NCBI GenBank assembly: GCA_947494085.1
Contig: CANLTP010000062.1
Span: forward strand, 1 to 6,047
Source: Actinomycetota bacterium
GTDB taxonomy: Bacteria; Actinomycetota; Actinomycetes; Nanopelagicales; Nanopelagicaceae
Length of the DNA: 6,047 bases
Direction: 5' to 3'
A program made the position numbers and the translations under genes. Shown here in pieces: positions 1 to 6,047 of this stretch; within the stretch, counting starts at the first letter, position 1; every line of letters begins with the position of its first letter. Under the pieces are notes generated by a model. It searched no databases. It saw nothing but the letters and a program-made list of their open reading frames with translations, and was not told where the DNA came from.

Positions 1-11
1 TTGAAATCTAA

Positions 12-30
12 GCCTTGGCTTCTGCCAGGC
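12..30 (-). terminator. Stem-loop downstream of holA, possible weak terminator
   Basis: Bases 12-19 and 24-30 form a seven-pair stem with one bulged base and a four-base loop (GCCTTGGC / GCCAGGC), 35 bases after the holA stop. The following bases on the minus strand contain only scattered T residues, so it is not a classic intrinsic terminator. It is the only structure seen in the terminal 64 bases, which otherwise hold no supportable gene. Confidence 0.3.
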
Positions 31-64
31 AGACGCGCAGATTACCAGCGAAGGGGCCTACTAC

Positions 65-1015
65 TCAAACCCGAGATGTGATGGCAATAATCGCACGCTC
101 TAGCGAGTGGATTGGATCGACCGCAGCGCCCTTGATATCAGCATCTGCTTGAGCCACCGCTACAACCGCCCCAGCCAAGGTTGATGGTGTCCATTTTGAA
201 AGTTGTCTGCGAGCTTTATCAATCTGCCATGGTGCAAGTCCCAATGGGCCAGCTAAATCAAATGATTTAACTCCCCTAGATGCGCCTGAAACTTTTGCCA
301 GAGTTCGAAGCGAACCAGCAAGTGCGCTTGTAATTAGAACCGGGTCGGTTCCAGTTGCGAGTGCGTTGCGAAGTGCAATCAAAGCAACATCGCGTCGGCC
401 ATCTAGTGCGGCATCTGCAACATCAAAGCCAGTCGTTTCGATTCTTCCATTTTGGAATTTCATTACATCGGTTTCATCAATCATTTTTCCAGCAGTGACA
501 TCAGCGGCTAATTGTGAACAGGCACCACCTAATTCACGAAGGTCACTTCCCAGCGCATCTATCAACGCTTGGACCGCTTCGGTCGAAATTGTGCGACCAA
601 GGCGTTTAAATTCAGAGCGGATGAAATCAGATTTTTCGCCATCTTTTTTAATTACATCACAGGCAATAACTGTGGGCTTTGCCTTCTTTATCTTTTCAAG
701 AAGTGCTTTACCTTTTACGCCACCTTTATGCCAAAGAACTAATTCAACGCTCTCGTCTTGTGCTTCTAAATAGGAAGTAATTTCTTCACCAAGTTCGGCA
801 GCCAAATCTTGAATCTCTTTAATAACAATTACTCGGGAATCTCCAAAGAGTGATGGCGCAAGTGCGTCAGTTATTCCACCAAGTTCTAACTCGCTTGCTT
901 CAAGCGTGCTTACAGTCGCACCTTTGAATTTGGCAATAACTTGAGAAATCGCGCGGTCAGCAAGAAGTGATTCGCCGCCCTGCAATAACGTTATCCCCAC
1001 GAAATATTCCACCAA
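65..1015 (-). CDS. holA: DNA polymerase III subunit delta
   Basis: This is the delta subunit of the clamp loader, which opens the beta sliding clamp and helps place it on primed DNA during replication. The 316-residue product has the usual length. It starts with a beta strand and a degenerate nucleotide-binding region (ITLLQGGESLLADRAI), continues with the RecA-like fold to about residue 120, and ends in a helical collar domain. The segment GRIETTGFDVADAALDGR near the middle is characteristic of actinobacterial HolA. Position after the comEC tail is the normal actinobacterial order, which supports the call. The start is uncertain. The longest reading begins at a TTG (1015), with in-frame GTG codons at 1012 and 1000. 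The TTG reading overlaps the upstream ORF by 25 bases, suggesting translational coupling. The GTG at 1000 has a weak GGTGG sequence eight bases before it. The gene ends in TGA and looks intact. Confidence 0.93.
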   Translation of the reverse strand: MVEYFVGITLLQGGESLLADRAISQVIAKFKGATVSTLEASELELGGITDALAPSLFGDSRVIVIKEIQDLAAELGEEITSYLEAQDESVELVLWHKGGVKGKALLEKIKKAKPTVIACDVIKKDGEKSDFIRSEFKRLGRTISTEAVQALIDALGSDLRELGGACSQLAADVTAGKMIDETDVMKFQNGRIETTGFDVADAALDGRRDVALIALRNALATGTDPVLITSALAGSLRTLAKVSGASRGVKSFDLAGPLGLAPWQIDKARRQLSKWTPSTLAGAVVAVAQADADIKGAAVDPIHSLERAIIAITSRV

Positions 1016-1707
1016 TCATTTCTCTTAGTCCTGATCTTAAGGGCCTCGTCAACCGCAATGGCACCATCTTGATCGGTGCGTAAGGTTTTTGCACCTAAAG
1101 ATTCCAGCGCAGCCACCGTAGTCGCCGCTGGATGGCCGTAGCTATTTCCAGCACCGACGCTGATAAGGGCAATTTTAGGATGCAGCGCAGACATCAGTGG
1201 TGCGAATTGAAATGCAGAGCCGTGATGAGAAACTTTGTAGATATCTACTGGATCAATCTTCGATAAAGCCAGCATCGACTCTTGGGCTTGTGGTTCGAGA
1301 TCTCCGGCCGAAAATATTCGTAGATTTCCAACTGTAATTAGAAGTGCGATGCTTGAATTATTTATCGCAGAACCATCACCAGGAAGTGCTTCAAATGTTG
1401 ATTGCACCTTTGTCGGCCAGAGAACTTGAATTTTCACCAGACCCTTTGCGCTTTGGAATTCAATCGTTTCACCAGCTGTTGCCTGATGGATTGGAGTATT
1501 TCCCAATAGCAAGAAGGTGGTGTCTCGCTCACTCTTTGGTTGATCCAGATTAGAAACCCAAACAGTTGAAACTTTTCGGCCTGACAGAATTCCATCTAGG
1601 CCGTGCACGTGATCAGCATGGAAGTGCGAAAGAACTAGAAGTGGGATCTGATTGATTCCTTGAGTTGATTTAACATCCCCGGAATCTAACTTCCAAGCAA
1701 GGCTCAA
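991..1707 (-). CDS. comEC: ComEC C-terminal metallo-beta-lactamase domain, truncated remnant
   Basis: The 238-residue ORF matches the C-terminal metallo-beta-lactamase-like domain of ComEC/Rec2, the inner-membrane DNA uptake channel of competence. Visible motifs are the metal-binding HFHADH (residues 28-33), INNSS (116-120), FSAGD (132-136), KVSHHGS (158-164) and the end block SYGHPA (189-194). A full ComEC is usually around 700-800 residues with many membrane segments. Here all of those are absent, as is the VGQGDA...DAGPD part that should precede HFHADH. The only start codon in frame is a TTG at 1707, 26 bases after the leuS stop and 17 bases from the nearest AGGAG, which is too far for a good ribosome site. 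No comEA lies between leuS and this ORF. I infer a deletion remnant, although the frame has stayed open to its natural end and overlaps holA. A short soluble hydrolase of unknown role is the alternative. Confidence 0.75.
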   Translation of the reverse strand: MSLAWKLDSGDVKSTQGINQIPLLVLSHFHADHVHGLDGILSGRKVSTVWVSNLDQPKSERDTTFLLLGNTPIHQATAGETIEFQSAKGLVKIQVLWPTKVQSTFEALPGDGSAINNSSIALLITVGNLRIFSAGDLEPQAQESMLALSKIDPVDIYKVSHHGSAFQFAPLMSALHPKIALISVGAGNSYGHPAATTVAALESLGAKTLRTDQDGAIAVDEALKIRTKRNDWWNISWG

Positions 1708-1723
1708 ATACGGGAAGGAATTA

Positions 1724-1728
1724 CTCCT
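1724..1728 (-). promoter_or_regulatory. Orphan Shine-Dalgarno-like AGGAG after leuS
   Basis: An AGGAG sits just after the leuS stop codon, where the ribosome site of the next operon gene would be. No ATG, GTG or TTG follows at normal spacing; the first usable start is a TTG 17 bases on. It may be the leftover site of a deleted comEA or comEC start, or it may work poorly for the truncated ORF. Confidence 0.35.
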
Positions 1729-1733
1729 GTGAA

Positions 1734-4190
1734 TTAAAGAACGATGTTAACTAATTTAGGTGCGCGTGTAATTACCTTAGAAATCGTGGCTCCCAATATC
1801 GCAGCTGCAATCTCTGGATTGGCCATCGCGAGTTTCTCTAATTCGGCATCAGAAATATTTGGTGAAACTTCGATGCGATCTTTGATCTTGCCATTAATCT
1901 GCAGAATCGCAGTAACGGTATCTGCTTCAAGTAGTTTCGGATCAACGGCCGGCCAACCGGCAAGTGCAACACCTGGCTTGTGTCCAAGAATTTCCCACAT
2001 CTCTTCAGATGTAAATGGCGCAACCAAAGAGAGTGAAATCGCAATAGCTTCTGCCGCCTCACGAACTGCAGGATCTGCCGCACCGCAACCAGAATCAATC
2101 GCCTTACGAGTTGCATTTACCAACTCCATTACGCGGGCCACAGCAACATTGAATCTAAATGATTCAACTGCAAACCCAATGTCGTGAAGTGCTTTGTGCG
2201 TGACTTTGCGAAGTGAAAGATCGCCCTTTGTGAAGTCTGCGCCTACTGGACTTGTTACATCACCAGAAATTCGCCAGGCCCGATTTAGGAATTTAAGCGA
2301 ACCAGATGGCGAAACATCTGACCAATCAACATCATCCTCTGGTGGTCCAGCAAAAACCATTGCCAAGCGAATTGCATCAACGCCATGGGTTGCAAGCTCA
2401 TCGGAAAGTCGAACTAGATTTCCACGAGATTTTGACATCGCAGATCCATCCATCAGAACCATGCCTTGATTTAGCAATCTAGTAAATGGTTCAACAAAAT
2501 TTAAATGGCCGAGATCGTGCAAAACCTTTGTGAAGAAGCGCGAATATAACAAGTGCAAGATTGCATGCGTTACGCCACCAACATATTGATCAACGGGCAG
2601 CCAAGTTTCGACGGCCTTCTTATCGAATGCCACATCGTGGCGTTCTGTGCTGGTGTAGCGAAGGAAATACCAAGACGAGTCGACGAAGGTATCCATCGTG
2701 TCAGCATCACGCTTTGCTGGCGCACCGCACTTAGGACAATCAATATTTACCCAATCAGATGCCGCACCAAGTGGTGAGGTTCCCTTAGGTTTTAAATCTA
2801 ACCCAGTTGCTGATGGAAGTTCTACCGGTAATTGATCTTCGGGAACTGGAACTTCGCCACATTTATCGCAATGAATAATCGGAATTGGTGTTCCCCAGAA
2901 ACGTTGGCGCGAGATCAACCAATCGCGCAGACGATAATTCTTAGCGGCTTTTCCAAGTTCTTTTGCCGCAAGTTCTTCGATGATCTTGGCAATCGCAGCA
3001 TCTTTAGAAAGTCCATTTAGCGAACCAGAGTTAACAAGCTTTCCATCTCCAGTTGTTGCTATTCCGGTTTCGTTTGGATCGCCCTCTTCGCTAGAAACGA
3101 CAACTTGAACTGGAAGTTTCATAGCTTTTGCAAAATCTAAGTCGCGTTGATCATGTGCAGGAACCGCCATGATTACGCCAGTTCCGTAATCTGCAAGAAC
3201 ATAATCACTTGCCCAGATTGGAAGCTTGGCGCCATTAACCGGATTGATTGCAAAGCGCTCTAAGAAGATTCCACTCTTAGGGCGATCAGTTGCCAGGCGA
3301 TCAATATCGGTCGCAGCTTTTACGCTATCTAGATACTTAGTGAATTCGCCCTCTACCTTTGAACCAGAAACTAATTCAGCAGCTAAGGCAGAATCTGCCG
3401 CAACAACCATAAAAGTTGCGCCATACAAAGTGTCTGGACGAGTTGTGTAAATCGTTACAGGTTCATCGCGACCTTCAATTACAAACTTAACTTCAGCGCC
3501 TATTGAACGTCCGATCCAGTTGCGCTGCATCATCAGAACTTTCTCTGGCCATTGGCCTTCAAGGTCCGCCATGTCATCAAGTAAACGATCGGCGTAATCA
3601 GTAATCTTTAAATACCATTGATTTAGCTTCTTCTTTGTTACTGCAGAATCACATCGCTCACAGAGTCCAGCAACAACTTGTTCGTTAGCTAAAACTGTCT
3701 GGCAACTTGGGCACCAGTTAACTGGTGAATCTTTGCGATATGCAAGGCCCTTTTTATACATCTCAAGAAATAGCCATTGATTCCATTTGTAATATTCCGG
3801 ATCACAAGTATGTAGAACTCGATCCCAATCAAAGGAACAAGCAAATCTGCGCATCGAAGCTTTCTGCACTGCAATATTTTCATAAGTCCAAGCACGTGGA
3901 TCTTCATTCCGCTTTATCGCTGCATTTTCTGCCGGTAATCCAAATGCATCCCAACCAATCGGGTGCATAACGTTGAAACCTTTTTGAATCCAATATCTTG
4001 CAATCACATCACCAAGTGCATAAGCCTCGGCATGTCCCATATGTAAATCACCAGAAGGATAAGGAAACATATCCAACACATATTTCTTTGGCCGATTGTC
4101 ATCGCTGCGGCCAGATTTAAATGGTTCTAGCTTGTCCCAAATGGGTAACCATTTCTCTTGGACATGTTGAATGTCGTAGGCCTCATGCAT
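1734..4190 (-). CDS. leuS: Leucine--tRNA ligase
   Basis: This is the cytosolic class I aminoacyl-tRNA synthetase that charges tRNA-Leu with leucine at the cost of ATP. The 818-residue protein is full length. The HIGH motif is HMGH at residues 50-53, and the KMSKS motif reads AMSKS at 584-588. Cysteines 160, 163, 177 and 180 form one zinc-ribbon. A second set, 441, 444, 485 and 488, lies in a later insertion. The CP1 editing domain shows TTRPDT at 249-254 and AHDQRD at 345-350, including the conserved aspartate used in hydrolysing mischarged tRNA. The anticodon-binding and C-terminal domains follow, ending in PKLVNIVL. The ATG at 4190 is preceded by GGGAG nine bases upstream, which fixes the start. 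It follows tRNA-Ala by 58 bases and could share its transcript, since I see no terminator and no convincing separate promoter there. All motifs are intact. Confidence 0.98.
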   Translation of the reverse strand: MHEAYDIQHVQEKWLPIWDKLEPFKSGRSDDNRPKKYVLDMFPYPSGDLHMGHAEAYALGDVIARYWIQKGFNVMHPIGWDAFGLPAENAAIKRNEDPRAWTYENIAVQKASMRRFACSFDWDRVLHTCDPEYYKWNQWLFLEMYKKGLAYRKDSPVNWCPSCQTVLANEQVVAGLCERCDSAVTKKKLNQWYLKITDYADRLLDDMADLEGQWPEKVLMMQRNWIGRSIGAEVKFVIEGRDEPVTIYTTRPDTLYGATFMVVAADSALAAELVSGSKVEGEFTKYLDSVKAATDIDRLATDRPKSGIFLERFAINPVNGAKLPIWASDYVLADYGTGVIMAVPAHDQRDLDFAKAMKLPVQVVVSSEEGDPNETGIATTGDGKLVNSGSLNGLSKDAAIAKIIEELAAKELGKAAKNYRLRDWLISRQRFWGTPIPIIHCDKCGEVPVPEDQLPVELPSATGLDLKPKGTSPLGAASDWVNIDCPKCGAPAKRDADTMDTFVDSSWYFLRYTSTERHDVAFDKKAVETWLPVDQYVGGVTHAILHLLYSRFFTKVLHDLGHLNFVEPFTRLLNQGMVLMDGSAMSKSRGNLVRLSDELATHGVDAIRLAMVFAGPPEDDVDWSDVSPSGSLKFLNRAWRISGDVTSPVGADFTKGDLSLRKVTHKALHDIGFAVESFRFNVAVARVMELVNATRKAIDSGCGAADPAVREAAEAIAISLSLVAPFTSEEMWEILGHKPGVALAGWPAVDPKLLEADTVTAILQINGKIKDRIEVSPNISDAELEKLAMANPEIAAAILGATISKVITRAPKLVNIVL

Positions 4191-4248
4191 GCGTGAATTC
4201 TCCCACGACCTAATGCTTGAGATTTACCGAATTAAGTTTTTTATCGAG

Positions 4249-4321
4249 TGGAGCTGAGGGGACTTGAACCCCTGACCCCCTGCATGCCATGCAGGTGCGC
4301 TACCAGCTGCGCCACAGCCCC
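4249..4321 (-). tRNA. tRNA-Ala (anticodon GGC)
   Basis: The 73-base sequence folds into a standard cloverleaf. The acceptor stem pairs GGGGCTG with CAGCTCC and includes a G3-U70 wobble pair, the identity element recognised by alanyl-tRNA synthetase. The anticodon stem CCTGC/GCAGG encloses the loop ATGGCAT, giving anticodon GGC, which reads GCC and GCU codons. The T arm contains GGTTCAAGTCC. The discriminator base is A. The 3' CCA is not encoded: the genomic bases after the discriminator are CTC, so CCA must be added by nucleotidyltransferase. It has its own promoter just upstream and lies between the exonuclease gene and leuS, in the same orientation as both. Confidence 0.97.
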
Positions 4322-4334
4322 AATTTGTTGTCCG

Positions 4335-4363
4335 ATCATAGTTTCGCTGCCTTATTAGTGCAA
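4335..4363 (-). promoter_or_regulatory. Sigma70-type promoter for tRNA-Ala
   Basis: On the minus strand, a TTGCAC -35 box (4363-4358) and a TATGAT -10 box (4340-4335, five of six consensus bases) are separated by exactly 17 bases. Transcription would start near 4328, about seven bases before the tRNA 5' end, as is usual for stable RNA genes. Because no terminator is visible after the tRNA, it may also contribute to leuS expression. This is a motif match only. Confidence 0.72.
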
Positions 4364-4385
4364 AAGATGACGGTAATTTTTGAAC

Positions 4386-5177
4386 TTAAATGCGTTCCAT
4401 GAACTCAGAGACTGAAATAACACTAATGCCGTAATCCCGTGCTTTTTTGGCTTTACCTGACATGGATGATTTATCCGAAGCGACTAACAAATCACAAGAA
4501 GTTTTCGTTACCGATGAAACTACTTTTAATCCACGGGTCACGGCAATTGACTCCAAAAACTCCCTTGTTATCTCTGCTCCGTTCTCATCCCGTGCCGTTC
4601 CGGTGAAACAAATCCTAATTCCAGCTGTCAAACGGATTTCTATTTCTTGATCATTTGAAGGCGAACTATGTTCAACTTCAACCCCAAGCTCGATTGAAAT
4701 CCTATTAAGCAAGTCACGTTCTGTAGGCGAGATATAGTTATCACGTTCCGCGGCTTCGATAATTGAATTTACAAAAAGAGAGTTTGCTTTATCAATTTCC
4801 TTCTTTGTGAGCCCCAGATCTGCGGCCCATATTTTGAGTTGTGAACTTTCATCCTTCGTTAATTTAAAGTCACTTAATAATGATGAAAGTGCATCCAAAT
4901 ACGAAAGCAAGGGGCCCTCTACGCCATGAGTGCCATGATTGCGTGAAATTCTGCGAATATGCTGTTGCCCTCCGACATGAGCACTATCGAATGCTGAACG
5001 AGAAATAATTCGGGCAACGCTTTTCTTGTCATAATCATGAATACTCATAGGAGAAGTCTCATTTTTATTTGTGAACACCTGGGCTAAAATTAAAGCTGTA
5101 GCACGCGCATCCGTTAAAGCACGATGCGCTCCTAAATTCTTAACGCCGTATTCGTCACATGCTTTTTCTAATTTCAT
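4386..5177 (-). CDS. Exonuclease-BRCT protein, C-terminal part (frameshifted)
   Basis: This ORF holds the second part of a DnaQ-like exonuclease. Residues 16-26 (GAHRALTDARA) are the third exonuclease motif, with the histidine (18) and aspartate (23) that complete the DEDDh active site. The first two motifs are in the upstream ORF. Residues about 90-170 are helical and acidic, with repeated D/E-rich turns, weakly resembling a TerB-like domain; that label is tentative. Residues about 186-263 are a BRCT domain, seen in the FTG turn, SSVTK, LLVASD, SGKAKKA and the final hydrophobic strand, as in NAD-dependent ligases and other DNA repair proteins. The ATG at 5177 overlaps the stop of the upstream ORF as ATGA, but it is probably not the true start. 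Reading upstream in the same frame gives KIDFGKPFCTLQATK, typical DnaQ sequence, back to a seven-A run. Repaired, the whole protein would be about 381 residues. A role in DNA repair or processing is inferred. Confidence 0.82.
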   Translation of the reverse strand: MKLEKACDEYGVKNLGAHRALTDARATALILAQVFTNKNETSPMSIHDYDKKSVARIISRSAFDSAHVGGQQHIRRISRNHGTHGVEGPLLSYLDALSSLLSDFKLTKDESSQLKIWAADLGLTKKEIDKANSLFVNSIIEAAERDNYISPTERDLLNRISIELGVEVEHSSPSNDQEIEIRLTAGIRICFTGTARDENGAEITREFLESIAVTRGLKVVSSVTKTSCDLLVASDKSSMSGKAKKARDYGISVISVSEFMERI

Positions 5178-5530
5178 TTTTGTCGCTTGAAGGGTGCAAA
5201 ATGGTTTGCCGAAGTCAATCTTTTTTTCGCTTTACCAAACTCAAAAGTTAACATTTTAGTATCGAATGCAACATTGTGAGCAACAAAAATACGGCCATCT
5301 AGAAATCCTGAGATTTCATCAATAACTTCTGAGAATGTTGGCGCTAGTGAAACTAACTCCGATGTAATGCCATGTATGTTCGAATTGGAGATGTCTCTCT
5401 CTGGATTGATTAGTGTTTCCCACTCTTGAACTATTTCATTTCCATCAACTAATACAATTCCAATTTCCAAAATTCGGTCCGTCTTGCCAAACCCAGTAGT
5501 TTCAGTATCTACGACTGCAAAACGATTCAT
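5174..5530 (-). CDS. DnaQ-like 3'-5' exonuclease, N-terminal part (frameshifted)
   Basis: This 118-residue ORF is the start of the same exonuclease gene. It carries exonuclease motif I, DTETTG (residues 8-13), with the metal-binding aspartate and glutamate, and motif II, HNVAFD (85-90). Motif III lies in the downstream ORF, so this piece alone cannot form a complete active site. After residue 102 the sequence (RLTSANHFAPFKRQK) no longer resembles the family and ends at TGA, while the -1 frame resumes family-like sequence. The ATG at 5530 is chosen because DnaQ-type proteins begin just before FAVVDTETTG. The open frame extends further upstream into the phosphatase gene, but that part is not family-like. 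There is no Shine-Dalgarno site, and the gene may be leaderless. The family resembles DNA polymerase III epsilon, but the BRCT tail points to an accessory nuclease more than the replicative proofreading subunit. Confidence 0.85.
   Translation of the reverse strand: MNRFAVVDTETTGFGKTDRILEIGIVLVDGNEIVQEWETLINPERDISNSNIHGITSELVSLAPTFSEVIDEISGFLDGRIFVAHNVAFDTKMLTFEFGKAKKRLTSANHFAPFKRQK
5221..5227 (-). other. Seven-A frameshift site in the exonuclease gene
   Basis: The coding strand reads GCG AAA AAA AGA TTG in the upstream frame. Family-like sequence resumes as AAG ATT GAC TTC GGC, one base back, so the gene would be continuous with eight A residues or with a -1 slip here. The span from the ATG to the final stop is 1145 bases, one short of a multiple of three. 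A weak five-pair hairpin (GCAAA/TTTGC, 5209-5196) lies about 11 bases downstream. A sequencing or assembly error, a recent mutation, or slippage are all possible. Confidence 0.85.
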
Positions 5531-5536
5531 GAGTAG

Positions 5537-5542
5537 AAAATA
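5537..5542 (-). promoter_or_regulatory. Possible leaderless -10 box before the exonuclease gene
   Basis: TATTTT (fits TANNNT) ends six bases before the ATG at 5530, the distance expected if transcription starts on the A of the start codon. No Shine-Dalgarno site is present, which agrees with a leaderless mRNA, common in actinobacteria. No convincing -35 box is seen, so the call is weak. Confidence 0.3.
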
Positions 5543-5582
5543 CCCAATAGAACTGACAATAGTAAGAGTTGCGCCGGCAAAC

Positions 5583-6047
5583 TTAAGCCTCGGCCTCCAG
5601 AGATTCATTGCCAAATACTGGCTCTGGGATCGAGCCGGCATTGTGTTCAACCAGAGTCCAACCAATTTTTGTGAAGGAATTTGGTTCCAGAACCGACCAA
5701 GAAGCATTTGAAAGTCCGCCAAGTGTTGCCCACTTATCGAATGGCATTTCTAGTATCGATCCGAGCAAGGCACGTGAAGTTCCGCCGTGAGTTACGAAAA
5801 TAATTGTTCCAGTTGCTTCAGCAATTCCGCGATCGATTGCAGATCTTGCGCGCTTTGCAACTTCGGTTCGTGATTCTCCGATTTCACCGGCCTTAACATC
5901 CTCGCCGAACATCCACTGCTTAAATCGTTCGCCATCTTCTTCGCGATTTTGTTGGCCAGTTTTACCTTCCCACTTGCCACCATTGGTTTCGCGCAAATCT
6001 GCATCAATTTCCATTTTGATTCCAGTTAGATCAACGAGCGCTTGTGC
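5583..6047 (-). CDS. Histidine phosphatase family protein, 5' end outside window
   Basis: This is the C-terminal 154 residues of a phosphoglycerate-mutase-like phosphatase, a soluble enzyme family that uses a phosphohistidine intermediate. The catalytic RHG motif would lie in the missing N-terminal part. What can be seen is the acidic segment LRETNGGKWEG, which places the proton-donor region, and the second catalytic histidine in FVTHGGTSRALLG, followed by a usual C-terminal fold ending in TAA. An internal ATG at 6014 is not the start, since family-like sequence (AQALVDLTGIK) continues upstream to the window edge. Members of this family occur upstream of leuS in actinobacteria, often beside ribosome-silencing factor rsfS, and are sometimes annotated as phosphoglycerate mutase or as alpha-ribazole or glucosyl-3-phosphoglycerate phosphatase. 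The substrate cannot be read from this fragment. Confidence 0.9.
   Translation of the reverse strand, partial: AQALVDLTGIKMEIDADLRETNGGKWEGKTGQQNREEDGERFKQWMFGEDVKAGEIGESRTEVAKRARSAIDRGIAEATGTIIFVTHGGTSRALLGSILEMPFDKWATLGGLSNASWSVLEPNSFTKIGWTLVEHNAGSIPEPVFGNESLEAEA

Noticed and set aside
1..64. End of a convergent rpsT gene on the plus strand
   Set aside because: In some actinobacteria rpsT converges on holA, but no frame here reads like the C-terminus of ribosomal protein S20.
366..773. Plus-strand ORF of 135 residues opposite holA
   Set aside because: It is antisense to a gene with clear family sequence, has low-complexity serine/alanine-rich composition and no recognisable motif.
1744..2187. 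Plus-strand ORF of 147 residues opposite the leuS 3' end, and other ORFs on either strand inside leuS
   Set aside because: All lie inside the intact leuS coding frame and show no domain, so they are frame shadows.
4249..4321. tRNA-Ala as an integration site for a mobile island
   Set aside because: No integrase and no direct repeat of the tRNA 3' end are seen, and the gene at the tRNA 3' side is ordinary leuS.
5175..5177. ATG as the true start of a separate BRCT protein
   Set aside because: Family-like exonuclease sequence continues upstream of it in the same frame, and motif III alone is not a useful nuclease domain, so a frameshifted single gene fits better.
5583..5722. Upstream extension of the exonuclease ORF to 5722
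   Set aside because: The extra residues lie in the phosphatase gene in another frame and precede the point where the DnaQ fold begins.

Overview
The window looks like a chromosomal segment from a small-genome, AT-leaning actinobacterium, possibly a freshwater acI/Nanopelagicales-type lineage. The evidence is the order histidine phosphatase, leuS, comEC tail, holA, which is a familiar actinobacterial block, together with actinobacterial-looking LeuS and HolA proteins and a base composition that by eye is below 50% GC. The lineage is inferred from gene order and protein style, without a database search. Every recognisable gene is on the minus strand, so transcription runs from high to low coordinates.

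Read in the direction of transcription, the window begins inside a histidine-phosphatase (phosphoglycerate-mutase-like) gene at 6047-5583 that lacks its N-terminus. Next, 52 bases downstream, is a DnaQ-like 3'-5' exonuclease gene with a C-terminal BRCT domain (5530-4386). It is interrupted by a one-base frameshift at a run of seven A residues (5227-5221), so it appears as two overlapping ORFs. A tRNA-Ala(GGC) gene follows at 4321-4249, with a good sigma70-type promoter just upstream. The large, intact leuS gene (4190-1734) comes next, with a clear Shine-Dalgarno site.

Directly after leuS, where actinobacteria usually carry comEA and a full-length comEC, there is only a 238-residue ORF (1707-991). 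It matches the C-terminal metallo-beta-lactamase part of ComEC, without the membrane domains and without the start of the beta-lactamase domain. Its 3' end overlaps holA (1015-65), the DNA polymerase III delta subunit. The last 64 bases (64-1) hold no gene that I can support, only a short imperfect stem-loop.

Functionally this is housekeeping: translation (LeuRS, tRNA-Ala), replication (clamp-loader delta), a DNA-processing exonuclease and a small phosphatase. I see no CRISPR array, insertion sequence, prophage, toxin-antitoxin or defence cluster. The points worth a second look are the split exonuclease-BRCT gene and the apparent deletion that removed comEA and most of comEC. Neither amounts to a demonstrated new system.
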